From Desulfovibrionaceae bacterium (GTDB lineage: Bacteria; Desulfobacterota; Desulfovibrionia; Desulfovibrionales; Desulfovibrionaceae), in assembly GCA_029011315.1 (NCBI GenBank), contig JAQXLA010000010.1, forward strand, positions 16,253 through 80,252: 64,000 nt of DNA, written 5' to 3'. Made by a program: the position numbers and the translations under genes. This document shows, one piece after another, positions 54,718-62,935 of this stretch; within the stretch, counting starts at the first letter, position 1; every line of letters starts with the position of its first letter. The notes beneath the pieces were generated by a model, which had not been told where the DNA came from, searched no databases, and worked only from the letters and a program-made list of their open reading frames with translations.

Positions 54718-56199
54718 ATGCGTCGTGTTAAAATTGCTCTGCTCGGTCGGCCGAATGTGGGCAAATCCACGCTTTTCAACAGACTGATCCGCAGCAACCG
54801 CGCCATAACCCACGATCGCCCGGGTGTGACTCGCGACAGAATGGAAGGTTTTGTACGCCCGCGCGGCGGGAAGCAGTTTATTCTTGTCGATACCGGCGGT
54901 GTTACGCTTGATGCTCACCATATTGCAGCCGAAGGGCCACAGGCCTCAAGAGGCTTTGAGCAGGAAATCCTACATCAGGCTGAAGCGGCTGTCGCCGAAG
55001 CTGCGGCACTCTGTCTGGTCATGGATGGGAAGGAAGGTCTGACGCCTTTTGACGAGCATCTGGCATCCTATGTTCGCAGAAGCGGAAAGCCGACTATCCT
55101 CGCTGTAAACAAAGTGGATGGCATCGAAAAGGAAGATCTCTTTCTGGCGGAATTTCACGCGCTTGGATTTCCGCTTTTAGCGGTATCGGCTGAACACGGA
55201 CATAACGTGCGGGCACTTGAAGAAGAGCTTTCTCTGATGGCGGAAACAGCTGCTAACGTGCCTGAAGATGCCGATTCGAATGCTGTATCGCCGGAAGATG
55301 TCCCTGATACAGCTTCCACAGCGCATCCGGATGCGCCTCTTCGTCTGGCCATGCTCGGCAAGCCCAATGCGGGAAAATCCTCTCTGGTCAATGCGCTGAT
55401 CGGAAGGGAGCGCATGATTGTCAGCAATATCGCCGGCACCACGCGCGACAGCATTGACATTCCTTTTACGGATAACAGCCAGGAATATGTCTTTATTGAT
55501 ACGGCCGGAATTCGAAAGCGTGCCCGCATTACAGATACTGTCGAACGTTTTTCCGTTAACGCTTCAATCAAAACAACCACAAAGGCTGATGTCACGCTGT
55601 TTGTCGTTGATGCAACTGAAGGCATCACAGCTCAGGATAAACGGTTAATTGAACTCATGGATGAGCGCAAAACGCCTTTTCTTATCCTGCTGAATAAAAT
55701 TGATCTGCTTTCTGGTGACGAACGGAAAAAATTGCGGGAAAACCTGAAGGATATTCTGGGATTCTGCTCTCATGTTCCGGTCATTCCTGTGTCCGCTCTG
55801 AAAAAGACTGGTCTTCGCAAAATCATTCCCACAGCACGAGATATTGTTGAACAATGCCGTGTGCGCATCAGCACCGGACGCCTCAACAAGGCCATGGATG
55901 AGGTTCTGACCCGCCATCAGCCTCCCGTCGTCAAGCGCGTGCGCCCCAAATTCTTCTACCTCACCCAGGCTGAAACCGAGCCTCCAACTTTTGTCTTCTT
56001 CGTCAGCGATGCCGATCGCGTGTCAGAATCCTATGCCAGATATTTGGAAAAATCCCTTCGCCGTATCTTCGGCATTGAGCTGGCTCCCGTCCGCATCCGT
56101 CTGCGCTCATCGCATGGAAAAGGAGCCAAAGAACGCAGAGCTTCCCGATCGGAAACTCTTCCCGGAAGCGTTCACAATCCTGCCGAGGCAGATTCATAG
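54718..56199 (+). CDS. der: ribosome assembly GTPase Der (EngA)
   Basis: 493 aa. Two tandem G domains, the mark of Der: G domain 1 with GRPNVGKSTLFNRL (10-23) and DTGGV; G domain 2 with GKPNAGKSSLVNALIG (near 215) and DTAGIRKRARI. Between them lies an acidic linker of about 45 residues. A C-terminal KH-like domain (PPVVKRVRPKFFYLTQ) binds rRNA. Essential for 50S assembly. GAGG 8 nt upstream of the ATG. dnaA follows 42 nt downstream. Confidence 0.96.
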   Translation: MRRVKIALLGRPNVGKSTLFNRLIRSNRAITHDRPGVTRDRMEGFVRPRGGKQFILVDTGGVTLDAHHIAAEGPQASRGFEQEILHQAEAAVAEAAALCLVMDGKEGLTPFDEHLASYVRRSGKPTILAVNKVDGIEKEDLFLAEFHALGFPLLAVSAEHGHNVRALEEELSLMAETAANVPEDADSNAVSPEDVPDTASTAHPDAPLRLAMLGKPNAGKSSLVNALIGRERMIVSNIAGTTRDSIDIPFTDNSQEYVFIDTAGIRKRARITDTVERFSVNASIKTTTKADVTLFVVDATEGITAQDKRLIELMDERKTPFLILLNKIDLLSGDERKKLRENLKDILGFCSHVPVIPVSALKKTGLRKIIPTARDIVEQCRVRISTGRLNKAMDEVLTRHQPPVVKRVRPKFFYLTQAETEPPTFVFFVSDADRVSESYARYLEKSLRRIFGIELAPVRIRLRSSHGKGAKERRASRSETLPGSVHNPAEADS

Positions 56200-56241
56200 T
56201 TTTTCTTGCCACCCTGAGGTATTACCGATATAACCCACCAC

Positions 56242-57750
56242 ATGGATACTCTCTGGCAACAAATATGCGCCCAGCTGGAACGGACGTTACCCGCAGGTTA
56301 TTTTCAAGTCTGGGTGTCTCCGCTTCATGCCAAAATTTCCGGAAACAACATCACGCTCACAGCTCCGACTCCCTTTGTGGAGACATGGATCAAGGAGCGT
56401 CTTGAGTCGTCCATCGTTCAGGCAGCACGCGATGTGTCCGGACGTTCCGATCTTACCCTGTGCATTGAAAGCCGACGAAGCGAAACACCTCAGAACACGC
56501 TGCGTCCGATGGCCGCTCCCACTCTTCCTCAGTCTGTCCAGACGGCATGCAGCAAAGCTCCAGGGCGTATTCCAAACAATCCGTCCCGACCCAGGCTGCA
56601 AGGGCTGACACCGCATGTCACAGAATCTTCTTCGGAGCACGATCGCCGAACCGATTCCAGCCTAGATCAGCCAGTAGCGGGTTCCCATATGGAACAGGCT
56701 TTTCTACCTATTTCCGTGCCCATTTCCCGGAGGCCAATAGTCTGGAAATATTCCTTTGATGATTTTGTCACTGGTCCGGCCAACCGTCTTGCCTATACAG
56801 CTGCAGTCAGCATGACAAATAATTCAACCGTAGCCGATACGCTGTTTCTCAGTTCCGCACCAGGACTGGGCAAAACACACTTGACGCAGGCTGTTGGTCA
56901 TCAGCTTTGCCAGAACTGCAATCATGACAATCCAAAAATCGAATACCTGACTGCTGAAGAATTTTCTTCAGGATTCGTCCAGTCTTTGCGCTACAAAACG
57001 ACGGAGCAATTTAAAAATCGCTTCCGCGATCTGGATGTTCTGCTGCTGGAGGACATCCAATTTCTGCAAGGCAAGGAAAAAATGCAGCTTGAGGTGCTTT
57101 CGGCCATTAAATGCCTCCAGGAACACGGCGGACGTGTCGTTCTGACCAGCTCCTTTGCGCCTTTTGAACTGAAGAATGTCGATACGACGCTTGTTTCCCG
57201 CTTCTGTTCCGGATTTCTTGCGGATCTGGAAAAACCGGACGAGGATACCAGAAGGCGCATCTTGATGGAAAAGGCAAAACGCAGCAGTGTGGTGCTTCCT
57301 TCCGATGTAGCGGATGTGCTGGCCTCCAGTCTGAAGGGTGACATCAGAAGCATGGAAAGCTGCATTTCCAATCTGGCACTGAAAGCCAAAATGCTTGGTG
57401 AGCCCGTTACTCTTGCCATGGCCAGGGAAATGATCGCGAAATATGTCAGAGAAGCCCCCTCGCTGGACATCGATACGATCATTCGCAAGGTATGCGAGGG
57501 CTTTCATCTTACCTTTCAACAGATTGCTTCCAAAAGTCGCAGACAGACCTTCGTTCTGGCCCGCAATACCATTTTCTATTTGGCAAGAAGGCATACCGAT
57601 CTTTCCCTGCAGGATATCGGAGACCGTTTCAACCGCCGTCATTCTACAGTGCTGAAAGGCATTTCTTCTATTGAACGGGAAATCAAGAAGGAAAGCTCCG
57701 TCGGCCGCCAAATTGCGGGAACCATTTCTCTCATCGAACGGCAAAGCTAA
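56242..57750 (+). CDS. dnaA: DnaA-family replication initiator
   Basis: 502 aa with the four DnaA domains: domain I (LWQQICAQLERTLPAGYFQVWVSPL, contact with helicase loader), a Pro/Ser-rich linker (about 80-165), the AAA+ domain III from 166, and a C-terminal helix-turn-helix from about 415. Walker A is SAPGLGKTH (205-213, Lys211). Walker B is LLLEDIQ where most DnaA have LLIDDIQ. The DNA-binding signature reads FNRRHSTVL (463-471), one residue shorter than the common FGGRDHTTV. It lies between der and rplM, not beside dnaN or gyrB, and I see no DnaA-box cluster nearby. Whether it is the only DnaA or a paralogue cannot be decided here. Confidence 0.88.
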   Translation: MDTLWQQICAQLERTLPAGYFQVWVSPLHAKISGNNITLTAPTPFVETWIKERLESSIVQAARDVSGRSDLTLCIESRRSETPQNTLRPMAAPTLPQSVQTACSKAPGRIPNNPSRPRLQGLTPHVTESSSEHDRRTDSSLDQPVAGSHMEQAFLPISVPISRRPIVWKYSFDDFVTGPANRLAYTAAVSMTNNSTVADTLFLSSAPGLGKTHLTQAVGHQLCQNCNHDNPKIEYLTAEEFSSGFVQSLRYKTTEQFKNRFRDLDVLLLEDIQFLQGKEKMQLEVLSAIKCLQEHGGRVVLTSSFAPFELKNVDTTLVSRFCSGFLADLEKPDEDTRRRILMEKAKRSSVVLPSDVADVLASSLKGDIRSMESCISNLALKAKMLGEPVTLAMAREMIAKYVREAPSLDIDTIIRKVCEGFHLTFQQIASKSRRQTFVLARNTIFYLARRHTDLSLQDIGDRFNRRHSTVLKGISSIEREIKKESSVGRQIAGTISLIERQS

Positions 57751-57970
57751 CTCCTAATCCATTTGGACAGGTGGGATTTTCTTCTGCAAGAAGCTTGATT
57801 TCTATCAAATTTTATGACATTAGAACTGTTTCTAACGGATAAGACGCCGTTTAGACGTTATTTTGCGACGATGTCCGAATCAATTCAGGTATCCCCGTTC
57901 ACCCGAATAGGATTTTACAGGACATGCAGTTACAAAGCTTATCCTAATGTTGCGGCAATGCGCATACTCA

Positions 57971-57982
57971 CTTCGCGCGAAG
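57971..57982. promoter_or_regulatory. 12-bp palindrome upstream of the rplM promoter
   Basis: CTTCGCGCGAAG, a perfect palindrome, 28 bp upstream of the proposed -10 of rplM and so overlapping or flanking its -35 region. Otherwise the 284-bp dnaA-rplM gap shows only a weak 67-codon ORF and no other structure I can support. Confidence 0.3.
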
Positions 57983-58006
57983 CATCGGTTTCTGCCGGTG
58001 GTTACA

Positions 58007-58015
58007 TGTTATACT
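58007..58015 (+). promoter_or_regulatory. extended -10 promoter of rplM-rpsI
   Basis: TG-T-TATACT at 58007-58015, 20 nt before the rplM ATG, with no good -35. The extended TGn motif compensates for this in typical housekeeping promoters. Confidence 0.5.
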
Positions 58016-58034
58016 GAAGAGGAGACGCTTCATT

Positions 58035-58469
58035 ATGAAGACGTTCAGCCCCACTCCGGAGCATATCGAACACAAGTGGTTTGTTGTGGATGCACAGGAC
58101 CAGATTCTCGGTCGTCTGGCCAGCCAGATTGCGCATCGTCTTCGCGGAAAGCACAAACCTGAATTTGCCCCCAACACGGATAACGGCGATGTGATCGTTG
58201 TTATCAACTGCGAAAAAATTAAAGTCACGGGAACCAAGCCCGCGCATAAAAAATATTACAGCCATTCCGGTTATGTCGGTGGCCTTACCGAAGTAACTCT
58301 GGAAAAGCAGCTGGATGAAAAGCCCGCCGAGGTGCTTCGCCACGCCGTCCGCGGCATGCTCCCGAAGAATCGTCTCGGGCGCGCCATGCTTAAAAAGCTG
58401 AAGATTTACGCCGGTCCCAGCCATCCCCATACGGCTCAGGATCCCAAACCTCTGTCCTTCCAGTACTAA
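58035..58469 (+). CDS. rplM: 50S ribosomal protein L13
   Basis: 144 aa, standard length. [40 protein letters not shown] and [26 protein letters not shown] are characteristic. Early assembly protein of the large subunit. GAGGAG lies upstream of the ATG. Paired with rpsI 19 nt downstream, the usual order. Confidence 0.97.
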   Translation: MKTFSPTPEHIEHKWFVVDAQDQILGRLASQIAHRLRGKHKPEFAPNTDNGDVIVVINCEKIKVTGTKPAHKKYYSHSGYVGGLTEVTLEKQLDEKPAEVLRHAVRGMLPKNRLGRAMLKKLKIYAGPSHPHTAQDPKPLSFQY

Positions 58470-58488
58470 TTACGGTTAGGAGTCTGAT

Positions 58489-58881
58489 ATGTCCACGAAA
58501 TTCGACTACGGCACTGGCCGCCGTAAAAATGCAACGGCCCGTACCCGTCTGTATGCCGGAACCGGTGCTATTGAAATCAACGGCCGTTCTCTTGAAGATT
58601 ATTTTCCCCGCAAAACACTGCAGATGATCGTGCGTCAGCCCATGCTCCTCGCTAAGGTTGCCGATAAGTACGATGTTAAAATCAATGTCTGCGGAGGCGG
58701 TATTTCCGGTCAGGCAGAAGCTGCCCGCCATGGCATTTCCCGTGCCCTGCTTGAAGCTGATCCTGAACTTCGTCCTCTGCTGAAGCGCGCCGGATTCCTG
58801 ACCCGCGATGCCAGACAGAAGGAACGCAAGAAGTACGGTCTGCGTGCTGCCCGCGCCAGATATCAGTACTCCAAGCGTTAA
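58489..58881 (+). CDS. rpsI: 30S ribosomal protein S9
   Basis: 130 aa. Has [21 protein letters not shown] at the start, [19 protein letters not shown] in the middle, and the C-terminal [17 protein letters not shown] tail that reaches the P site and contacts tRNA. AGGAG precedes the ATG. Followed by a terminator. Confidence 0.97.
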   Translation: MSTKFDYGTGRRKNATARTRLYAGTGAIEINGRSLEDYFPRKTLQMIVRQPMLLAKVADKYDVKINVCGGGISGQAEAARHGISRALLEADPELRPLLKRAGFLTRDARQKERKKYGLRAARARYQYSKR

Positions 58882-58909
58882 TTTTCCATATTCAGAACAA
58901 ATTGCGCTT

Positions 58910-58946
58910 AAGACGCCGATGGAGTTAAAGCCGGAGGCGTCTTTTT
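58910..58946 (+). terminator. intrinsic terminator after rpsI
   Basis: Stem AAGACGCC/GGCGTCTT (58910-58917 with 58936-58943) around an 18-nt loop that can pair further, then TTT-C-T. 28 nt after the rpsI stop. Confidence 0.8.
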
Positions 58947-59102
58947 CTATTTTTCTATCCTCTCATGCTATTACGAATCTCAACACTGGAATTTCAGCCG
59001 GTTCTATGATATGCAGACAGTTTGAGCATATCAGATTTCTTAAACTTCTTTGACTACGCAGCGTGCGCACCTGCTTGCATGACGCCGCACCACAGGATTT
59101 TC

Positions 59103-60764
59103 ATGACGGAAACATCGTCTTTGACTATTACCCCGCTCGGGGGACTTGGCGAAATAGGCATGAACTGCCAAGTATGGGATACCGCTGCAGGTTCCGTTCT
59201 CATCGATGCAGGCTTAATGTTTCCCGATGATCAGCAGCTCGGAGTCGATGTCGTCATTCCGCCTCTTGATCCAATTCTGACTCGCAGAGAACATCTGCTC
59301 GGCGTGATTCTTACGCATGCACATGAAGATCATATCGGTGCGGTTCCATGGCTTGTCTCGTTTATCAATGGACTGAAAATTTACGGTTCTCCCCTGACTC
59401 TGGCTTTTGTGGAGCATAAACTGCATGAACGGTGCCTGCTTGATCGGGCTCAGCTCATTCCTGTCGGTCCGGGCGAAGATCTGACTCTCGGCGATATGAC
59501 TTTTCATTTCGTTCCTGTCAGTCACTCCGTTCCTCAGGGATACGCCCTCGCAGTCGACACTCCCGCAGGCAAAATCGTACATACAGGAGATTTCAAGATC
59601 GAACCCCATCCCTTCAATGGTATCGGAACTGATCTCAACATGCTCAGAACTTTTGCCGCCGGAAAACCCGTGCAACTTCTTCTTTCAGATTCTACCAATG
59701 CGGAAAATGCTGGCTGGACGCAATCAGAACTCATCGTCAGTGAAACCTTTGATCAGATTTTCCAAAAAGCTGAGGGACGCATCATTCTGACGCTGTTCGC
59801 CAGCCATATCGAACGGATCCAGATGGTCTTTGACACTGCCGCCAAAACGGGGCGGGAAGTGATCGTCAGCGGTCGCTCTCTCCTCAACAATATCGAAATG
59901 GCTCGGGATCTCGGATTGATGCATCTGCCGGAAACACTGCATACCGATCAGATGCCTCCGGATATTCCGCCGGAACAAACCGTTATTATAGCTACAGGTT
60001 CACAGGGAGAAACGCTGTCTGCACTGTCCCGCATTGTAAATGGAGAACATCGTCGACTTTCCCTCCATAGCGGCGATACGGTTATTATGTCCTCCAGAGT
60101 CATCCCGGGAAACGCCCGTGCGGTCAATCGTCTTGTCAACCGCATGTATCAGCTTGGAGCCAGAGTCTTTCATGCGGAAGAGTACCCTGTTCATGTCTCC
60201 GGTCATGCCCGCAGAGAAGAACTCAGAACAATGATCCGCACCATCAGACCGAGATGTTTTATTCCGGTTCATGGAGAGTATAGACATCTGATCCGCCACA
60301 GAGATCTGGCTCTGGAAGAAGGCATCCAGCCTGAAAACGCACTGATCTTCTGCGATGGAGAACCGATTACTCTGCTATCCGATGGCACACTGATCAGAGA
60401 GCAGCCTATTCCCATGGAATCAATTCTTGTTGATGGCAAGGGGGTGGGAGACGTTGGAAATCTTGTCTTGAGAGAACGTCAGCTTCTCGGAGGAGACGGC
60501 GTTGTTATCGTTTCGATGGTTCTGGATGAAATCACCGGTGAATTGCTTCAGGGGCCCAAGATTATTTCAAGAGGCTTTGTCTACGAACAGCGTTTTGATC
60601 ATATTCTTGAAGATTCCAAATGCCTTGTGCTGGATCAGCTTGAGGTCTCGCCCCGTCCGGATATCGCCCGTCTTGGAGATCGAATCCGTTCCTCAATGCG
60701 CAGTTTTTTCCGCAGCGTTGTAGGGAGAGATCCGATTGTTATTCCAATTATTACGGAAATGTAA
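59103..60764 (+). CDS. rnj: ribonuclease J
   Basis: 553 aa from ATG 59103 with AGGA upstream; the track start adds 27 residues. Metallo-beta-lactamase/beta-CASP nuclease: ITPLGGLGEIGMN start, metal motif THAHEDHIGAVPW, VSHSVPQGYAL, HTGDFKIEP, beta-CASP region with ATGSQGETLSALSR, FIPVHGEYRHL and a C-terminal domain of about 100 residues. It is an endo- and 5'-3' exoribonuclease in mRNA decay and rRNA maturation, widespread in Gram-positives and found in delta-type proteobacteria. All metal-site residues are present. Confidence 0.94.
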   Translation: MTETSSLTITPLGGLGEIGMNCQVWDTAAGSVLIDAGLMFPDDQQLGVDVVIPPLDPILTRREHLLGVILTHAHEDHIGAVPWLVSFINGLKIYGSPLTLAFVEHKLHERCLLDRAQLIPVGPGEDLTLGDMTFHFVPVSHSVPQGYALAVDTPAGKIVHTGDFKIEPHPFNGIGTDLNMLRTFAAGKPVQLLLSDSTNAENAGWTQSELIVSETFDQIFQKAEGRIILTLFASHIERIQMVFDTAAKTGREVIVSGRSLLNNIEMARDLGLMHLPETLHTDQMPPDIPPEQTVIIATGSQGETLSALSRIVNGEHRRLSLHSGDTVIMSSRVIPGNARAVNRLVNRMYQLGARVFHAEEYPVHVSGHARREELRTMIRTIRPRCFIPVHGEYRHLIRHRDLALEEGIQPENALIFCDGEPITLLSDGTLIREQPIPMESILVDGKGVGDVGNLVLRERQLLGGDGVVIVSMVLDEITGELLQGPKIISRGFVYEQRFDHILEDSKCLVLDQLEVSPRPDIARLGDRIRSSMRSFFRSVVGRDPIVIPIITEM

Positions 60765-60848
60765 AGCGAATAACTGGTGCATGATTTCGTTAGAGATACA
60801 TTCCGTATATATACCTTTCAGCATAAACAGGAATCGCTTCCCTGTCCG

Positions 60849-61715
60849 TCAGAGCATCAGCGACTGACGATGCTGTTTCAACTGTTCATAAATAGCCTGT
60901 GTCACGCGCAGTCCGCCTTTTCCTCTTCCGAGCGCAATGTCCGGCTTGCGCAGCCCGTGATAATCTGATCCGCCGCTGCACGCCAATCCATTCCGAGCCG
61001 CAAGAGACACGCAGAAATGCGTATCCGCTTGGGAATATTCGCTGTAATAGGCCTCAATCGCTTTCAGACCGTTCCGCTTCATCTCTGGCAGGATATCCAC
61101 AATCCAGGATCTCGGACAGCGAAGCAGCAGCGGATGCGCCCAACTGACAAGCACGCCGCACTCCGACAAAAAGGCGATGACCTTCTGAAAATCAGGCAAT
61201 GGCCTTGGAACATACGCTGACGCTCCCTCGGCAAGATATTGAGTAAAGGCATCTTTGTAGGAGGACACAGCATGCCTGTTCAACAGGACAGCGGCAATAT
61301 GAGGCCTTCCCGGCGTCATATGCGGAGTACCACACTGTTCCAGTACTTCCTCATATTCTATGCGAATACCGAAAGACGCAAGCTTTTCCAAAATACGCAG
61401 ATTTCTTTCATCCCTCAGACGGCGCTGCATTTTCAAAAAATCTTCTAAATCTGGACAGTGCTTCGGAATCCACAGCGCAAGCAGATGCAAATCTCCAAAA
61501 GGACTGCGGCTGCTGACCTCGCATCCCCGCACAACTTCAACTCCGTAGCGCAATCCAGCTTCTTCTGCCTCATCAAGACCAGATATGGTATCATGATCGG
61601 TGATCGCGATACTGGAAAGCGAAAGCCGTGAAGCCTTTCGCATCAGTTCTTCAGGAGTATCTGTTCCATCTGAATACAGGGTATGTGTGTGCAAATCAAC
61701 AAAGGACGGATGCAT
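60849..61715 (-). CDS. PHP-domain phosphoesterase, RNase AM/YciV type
   Basis: 288 aa from ATG 61715 with AAGGAG 6 nt upstream; the track start adds 20 residues. PHP metal motifs: DLHTHTLYSDGTDTPEEL, ITDHDTISGLDEA, GCEVSS, SWAHPLLL, and GGSDYHG. The overall plan matches E. coli YciV/RnmA, a 5'-3' exonuclease and 3',5'-bisnucleotide phosphatase. The exact substrate is inference. Convergent with the RNase J gene, divergent from the Trm112-like gene. Confidence 0.85.
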   Translation of the reverse strand: MHPSFVDLHTHTLYSDGTDTPEELMRKASRLSLSSIAITDHDTISGLDEAEEAGLRYGVEVVRGCEVSSRSPFGDLHLLALWIPKHCPDLEDFLKMQRRLRDERNLRILEKLASFGIRIEYEEVLEQCGTPHMTPGRPHIAAVLLNRHAVSSYKDAFTQYLAEGASAYVPRPLPDFQKVIAFLSECGVLVSWAHPLLLRCPRSWIVDILPEMKRNGLKAIEAYYSEYSQADTHFCVSLAARNGLACSGGSDYHGLRKPDIALGRGKGGLRVTQAIYEQLKQHRQSLML

Positions 61716-61849
61716 AAGCTCTCCTTGATGAAGCCTTTTTCGGCATTGATATGAAGTATATTGACAAACATGCAACTTTCAGGGACAGTTACGAAACCCA
61801 AACATCCCTAATTGACAAATCTTTCCATATACTGAGCTTCGGAGGAAAA

Positions 61850-62041
61850 ATGAATCCCAAATTGCTTGAACTTCTCGCCTGTCCAGTATGCCGTACAGCT
61901 GTTGAAGCCGTAGACAACGGCGAAGGTCTTCTGTGCCGAAAATGTGGTCTGATTTATCCTGTACAGGATGAAATTCCAATTATGCTTCAGGAAGAAGCGA
62001 TTCCCCAACAAGAATGGAAAAACAAAAAGAAGAATCGCTAA
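61850..62041 (+). CDS. Trm112/YcaR-family small zinc-ribbon protein
   Basis: 63 aa from ATG 61850 with GGAGG 4 nt upstream; the track start lies 33 codons earlier. Contains LLACPVC and CRKCGLIYPVQDEIPIML, the two Cys pairs and the conserved YPVxDxIPxML end of the Trm112-like group (PF03966). In eukaryotes and archaea Trm112 activates methyltransferases; the bacterial role is not settled. Two TTGACA-like boxes lie upstream but without well-spaced -10 elements. Confidence 0.9.
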   Translation: MNPKLLELLACPVCRTAVEAVDNGEGLLCRKCGLIYPVQDEIPIMLQEEAIPQQEWKNKKKNR

Positions 62042-62072
62042 AAAATCGGGGAGATTCTCCGTGAATCTCCCC
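62041..62072. terminator. terminator between the convergent Trm112-like gene and the lipoprotein gene
   Basis: Perfect 10-bp stem GGGGAGATTC/GAATCTCCCC (62048-62072, 5-nt loop). On the minus strand it is followed by GATTTTTTA, a good terminator for the lipoprotein gene; on the plus strand the tail is TTCTCTT, weaker. It starts at the stop of the Trm112-like gene. Confidence 0.85.
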
Positions 62073-62077
62073 TTCTC

Positions 62078-62803
62078 TTAATTTCTGCTGATAAAGATAT
62101 TTCTATAGGACAGGCTTCCGAGGAATACGCCAAGCCGACGTCCGTCAATTCCCTGCGCTTCTGCATCAGAATATTCACCCAATGAGGAATAGGAAAACGC
62201 CGCAACAAGAGTCTTCTTGGCACGCTCCTGAAATGCACGAATTTCCGGCTTCCATTCAGGGATTTCCACCAGACCGAAACACCATGCCGGCAGGGGTTCA
62301 CGATATTCCAGAATAATTTTGATTTTTTCAAAATTCGTGACCAATGCATACCTCTGCACTAACCATATCAGAGAAGAAGCTTTCTCTGCATCCTTCTCAA
62401 CCAGGGAAACAAACGGATCCCTGTCTCCCTTTAAAGCGTACAGCCTTCCTCCAAAGACATTGCCATCCACAATGATTCCATCTGACACAGGGCTGTCCCA
62501 GTAACTGAACGACAACGCATCCCATTCCAATTGATCATTCGGCGTTTCTGCAAAAATCGTGACTGCCATAGGAGACGACGCATCTGTGCCATACACGGCT
62601 ACGACAGTTTTCGGCACCACATGCGAAGCCCCCATATATTTCAAAGGCGTATACCGTCCCGCAGACAGCAATGGAAGATCTCTGGCATACAGCGTCAAAG
62701 CTGGTTGAGATGAAGAAACGACCTTACCATTTTCCACACCTCTTTTCATGGGACTACAGGCACACACCAGAGTCAGGAGCAAAAGCATCAGTGTTTTTTT
62801 CAT
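62078..62803 (-). CDS. putative lipoprotein, DUF4851-like
   Basis: 241 aa. Lipoprotein signal (LMLLLLTLVCACS, lipidated Cys at 14 or 16) and a compact mature domain with LTLYARDLPLLSAGRYTPLKYMG, VVAVYG, LEWDALSFSYWDS and GRRLGVFLGSLSYRNIF. I associate this pattern with the DUF4851 lipoproteins seen in Desulfovibrio-type genomes, without proof. Function unknown. Strong promoter upstream and a terminator downstream, so it is a single-gene unit next to ftsZ. Confidence 0.75.
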   Translation of the reverse strand: MKKTLMLLLLTLVCACSPMKRGVENGKVVSSSQPALTLYARDLPLLSAGRYTPLKYMGASHVVPKTVVAVYGTDASSPMAVTIFAETPNDQLEWDALSFSYWDSPVSDGIIVDGNVFGGRLYALKGDRDPFVSLVEKDAEKASSLIWLVQRYALVTNFEKIKIILEYREPLPAWCFGLVEIPEWKPEIRAFQERAKKTLVAAFSYSSLGEYSDAEAQGIDGRRLGVFLGSLSYRNIFISRN

Positions 62804-62838
62804 GATATTTTTCTACCTTAGAAGTTCCATGCAACGGC

Positions 62839-62868
62839 ATAATACTGATAAAACATTCTCGCTGTCAA
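62839..62868 (-). promoter_or_regulatory. promoter of the DUF4851-like lipoprotein gene
   Basis: TTGACA (62863-62868), 18 nt, TATTAT (62839-62844) on the minus strand, 36 nt before the ATG. It sits just beyond the ftsZ terminator. Confidence 0.75.
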
Positions 62869-62873
62869 TCAAT

Positions 62874-62913
62874 ATAGAAAAACCCGCATTCCCATGGAAG
62901 GACTGCGGGTTTT
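62874..62913 (-). terminator. intrinsic terminator of ftsZ
   Basis: 10-bp stem AAAACCCGCA/TGCGGGTTTT (62879-62888 with 62904-62913), 15-nt loop, then TCTATATT on the minus strand. 22 nt after the ftsZ stop. Confidence 0.82.
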
Positions 62914-62935
62914 CAAGTCATACCGAAAAACTCAC

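Noticed and set aside
57814-58017. 67-codon ORF in the dnaA-rplM gap
   Set aside because: No Shine-Dalgarno, no domain, and it overlaps the rplM promoter.
57751-58034. Replication origin next to dnaA
   Set aside because: No cluster of TTATCCACA-like boxes, and no dnaN or gyrB nearby; the gap is only mildly AT-rich.
61764-61840. Two TTGACA boxes upstream of the Trm112-like gene as tandem promoters
   Set aside because: No acceptable -10 lies 16-18 nt downstream of either; TATACT is only 10 nt after the second.
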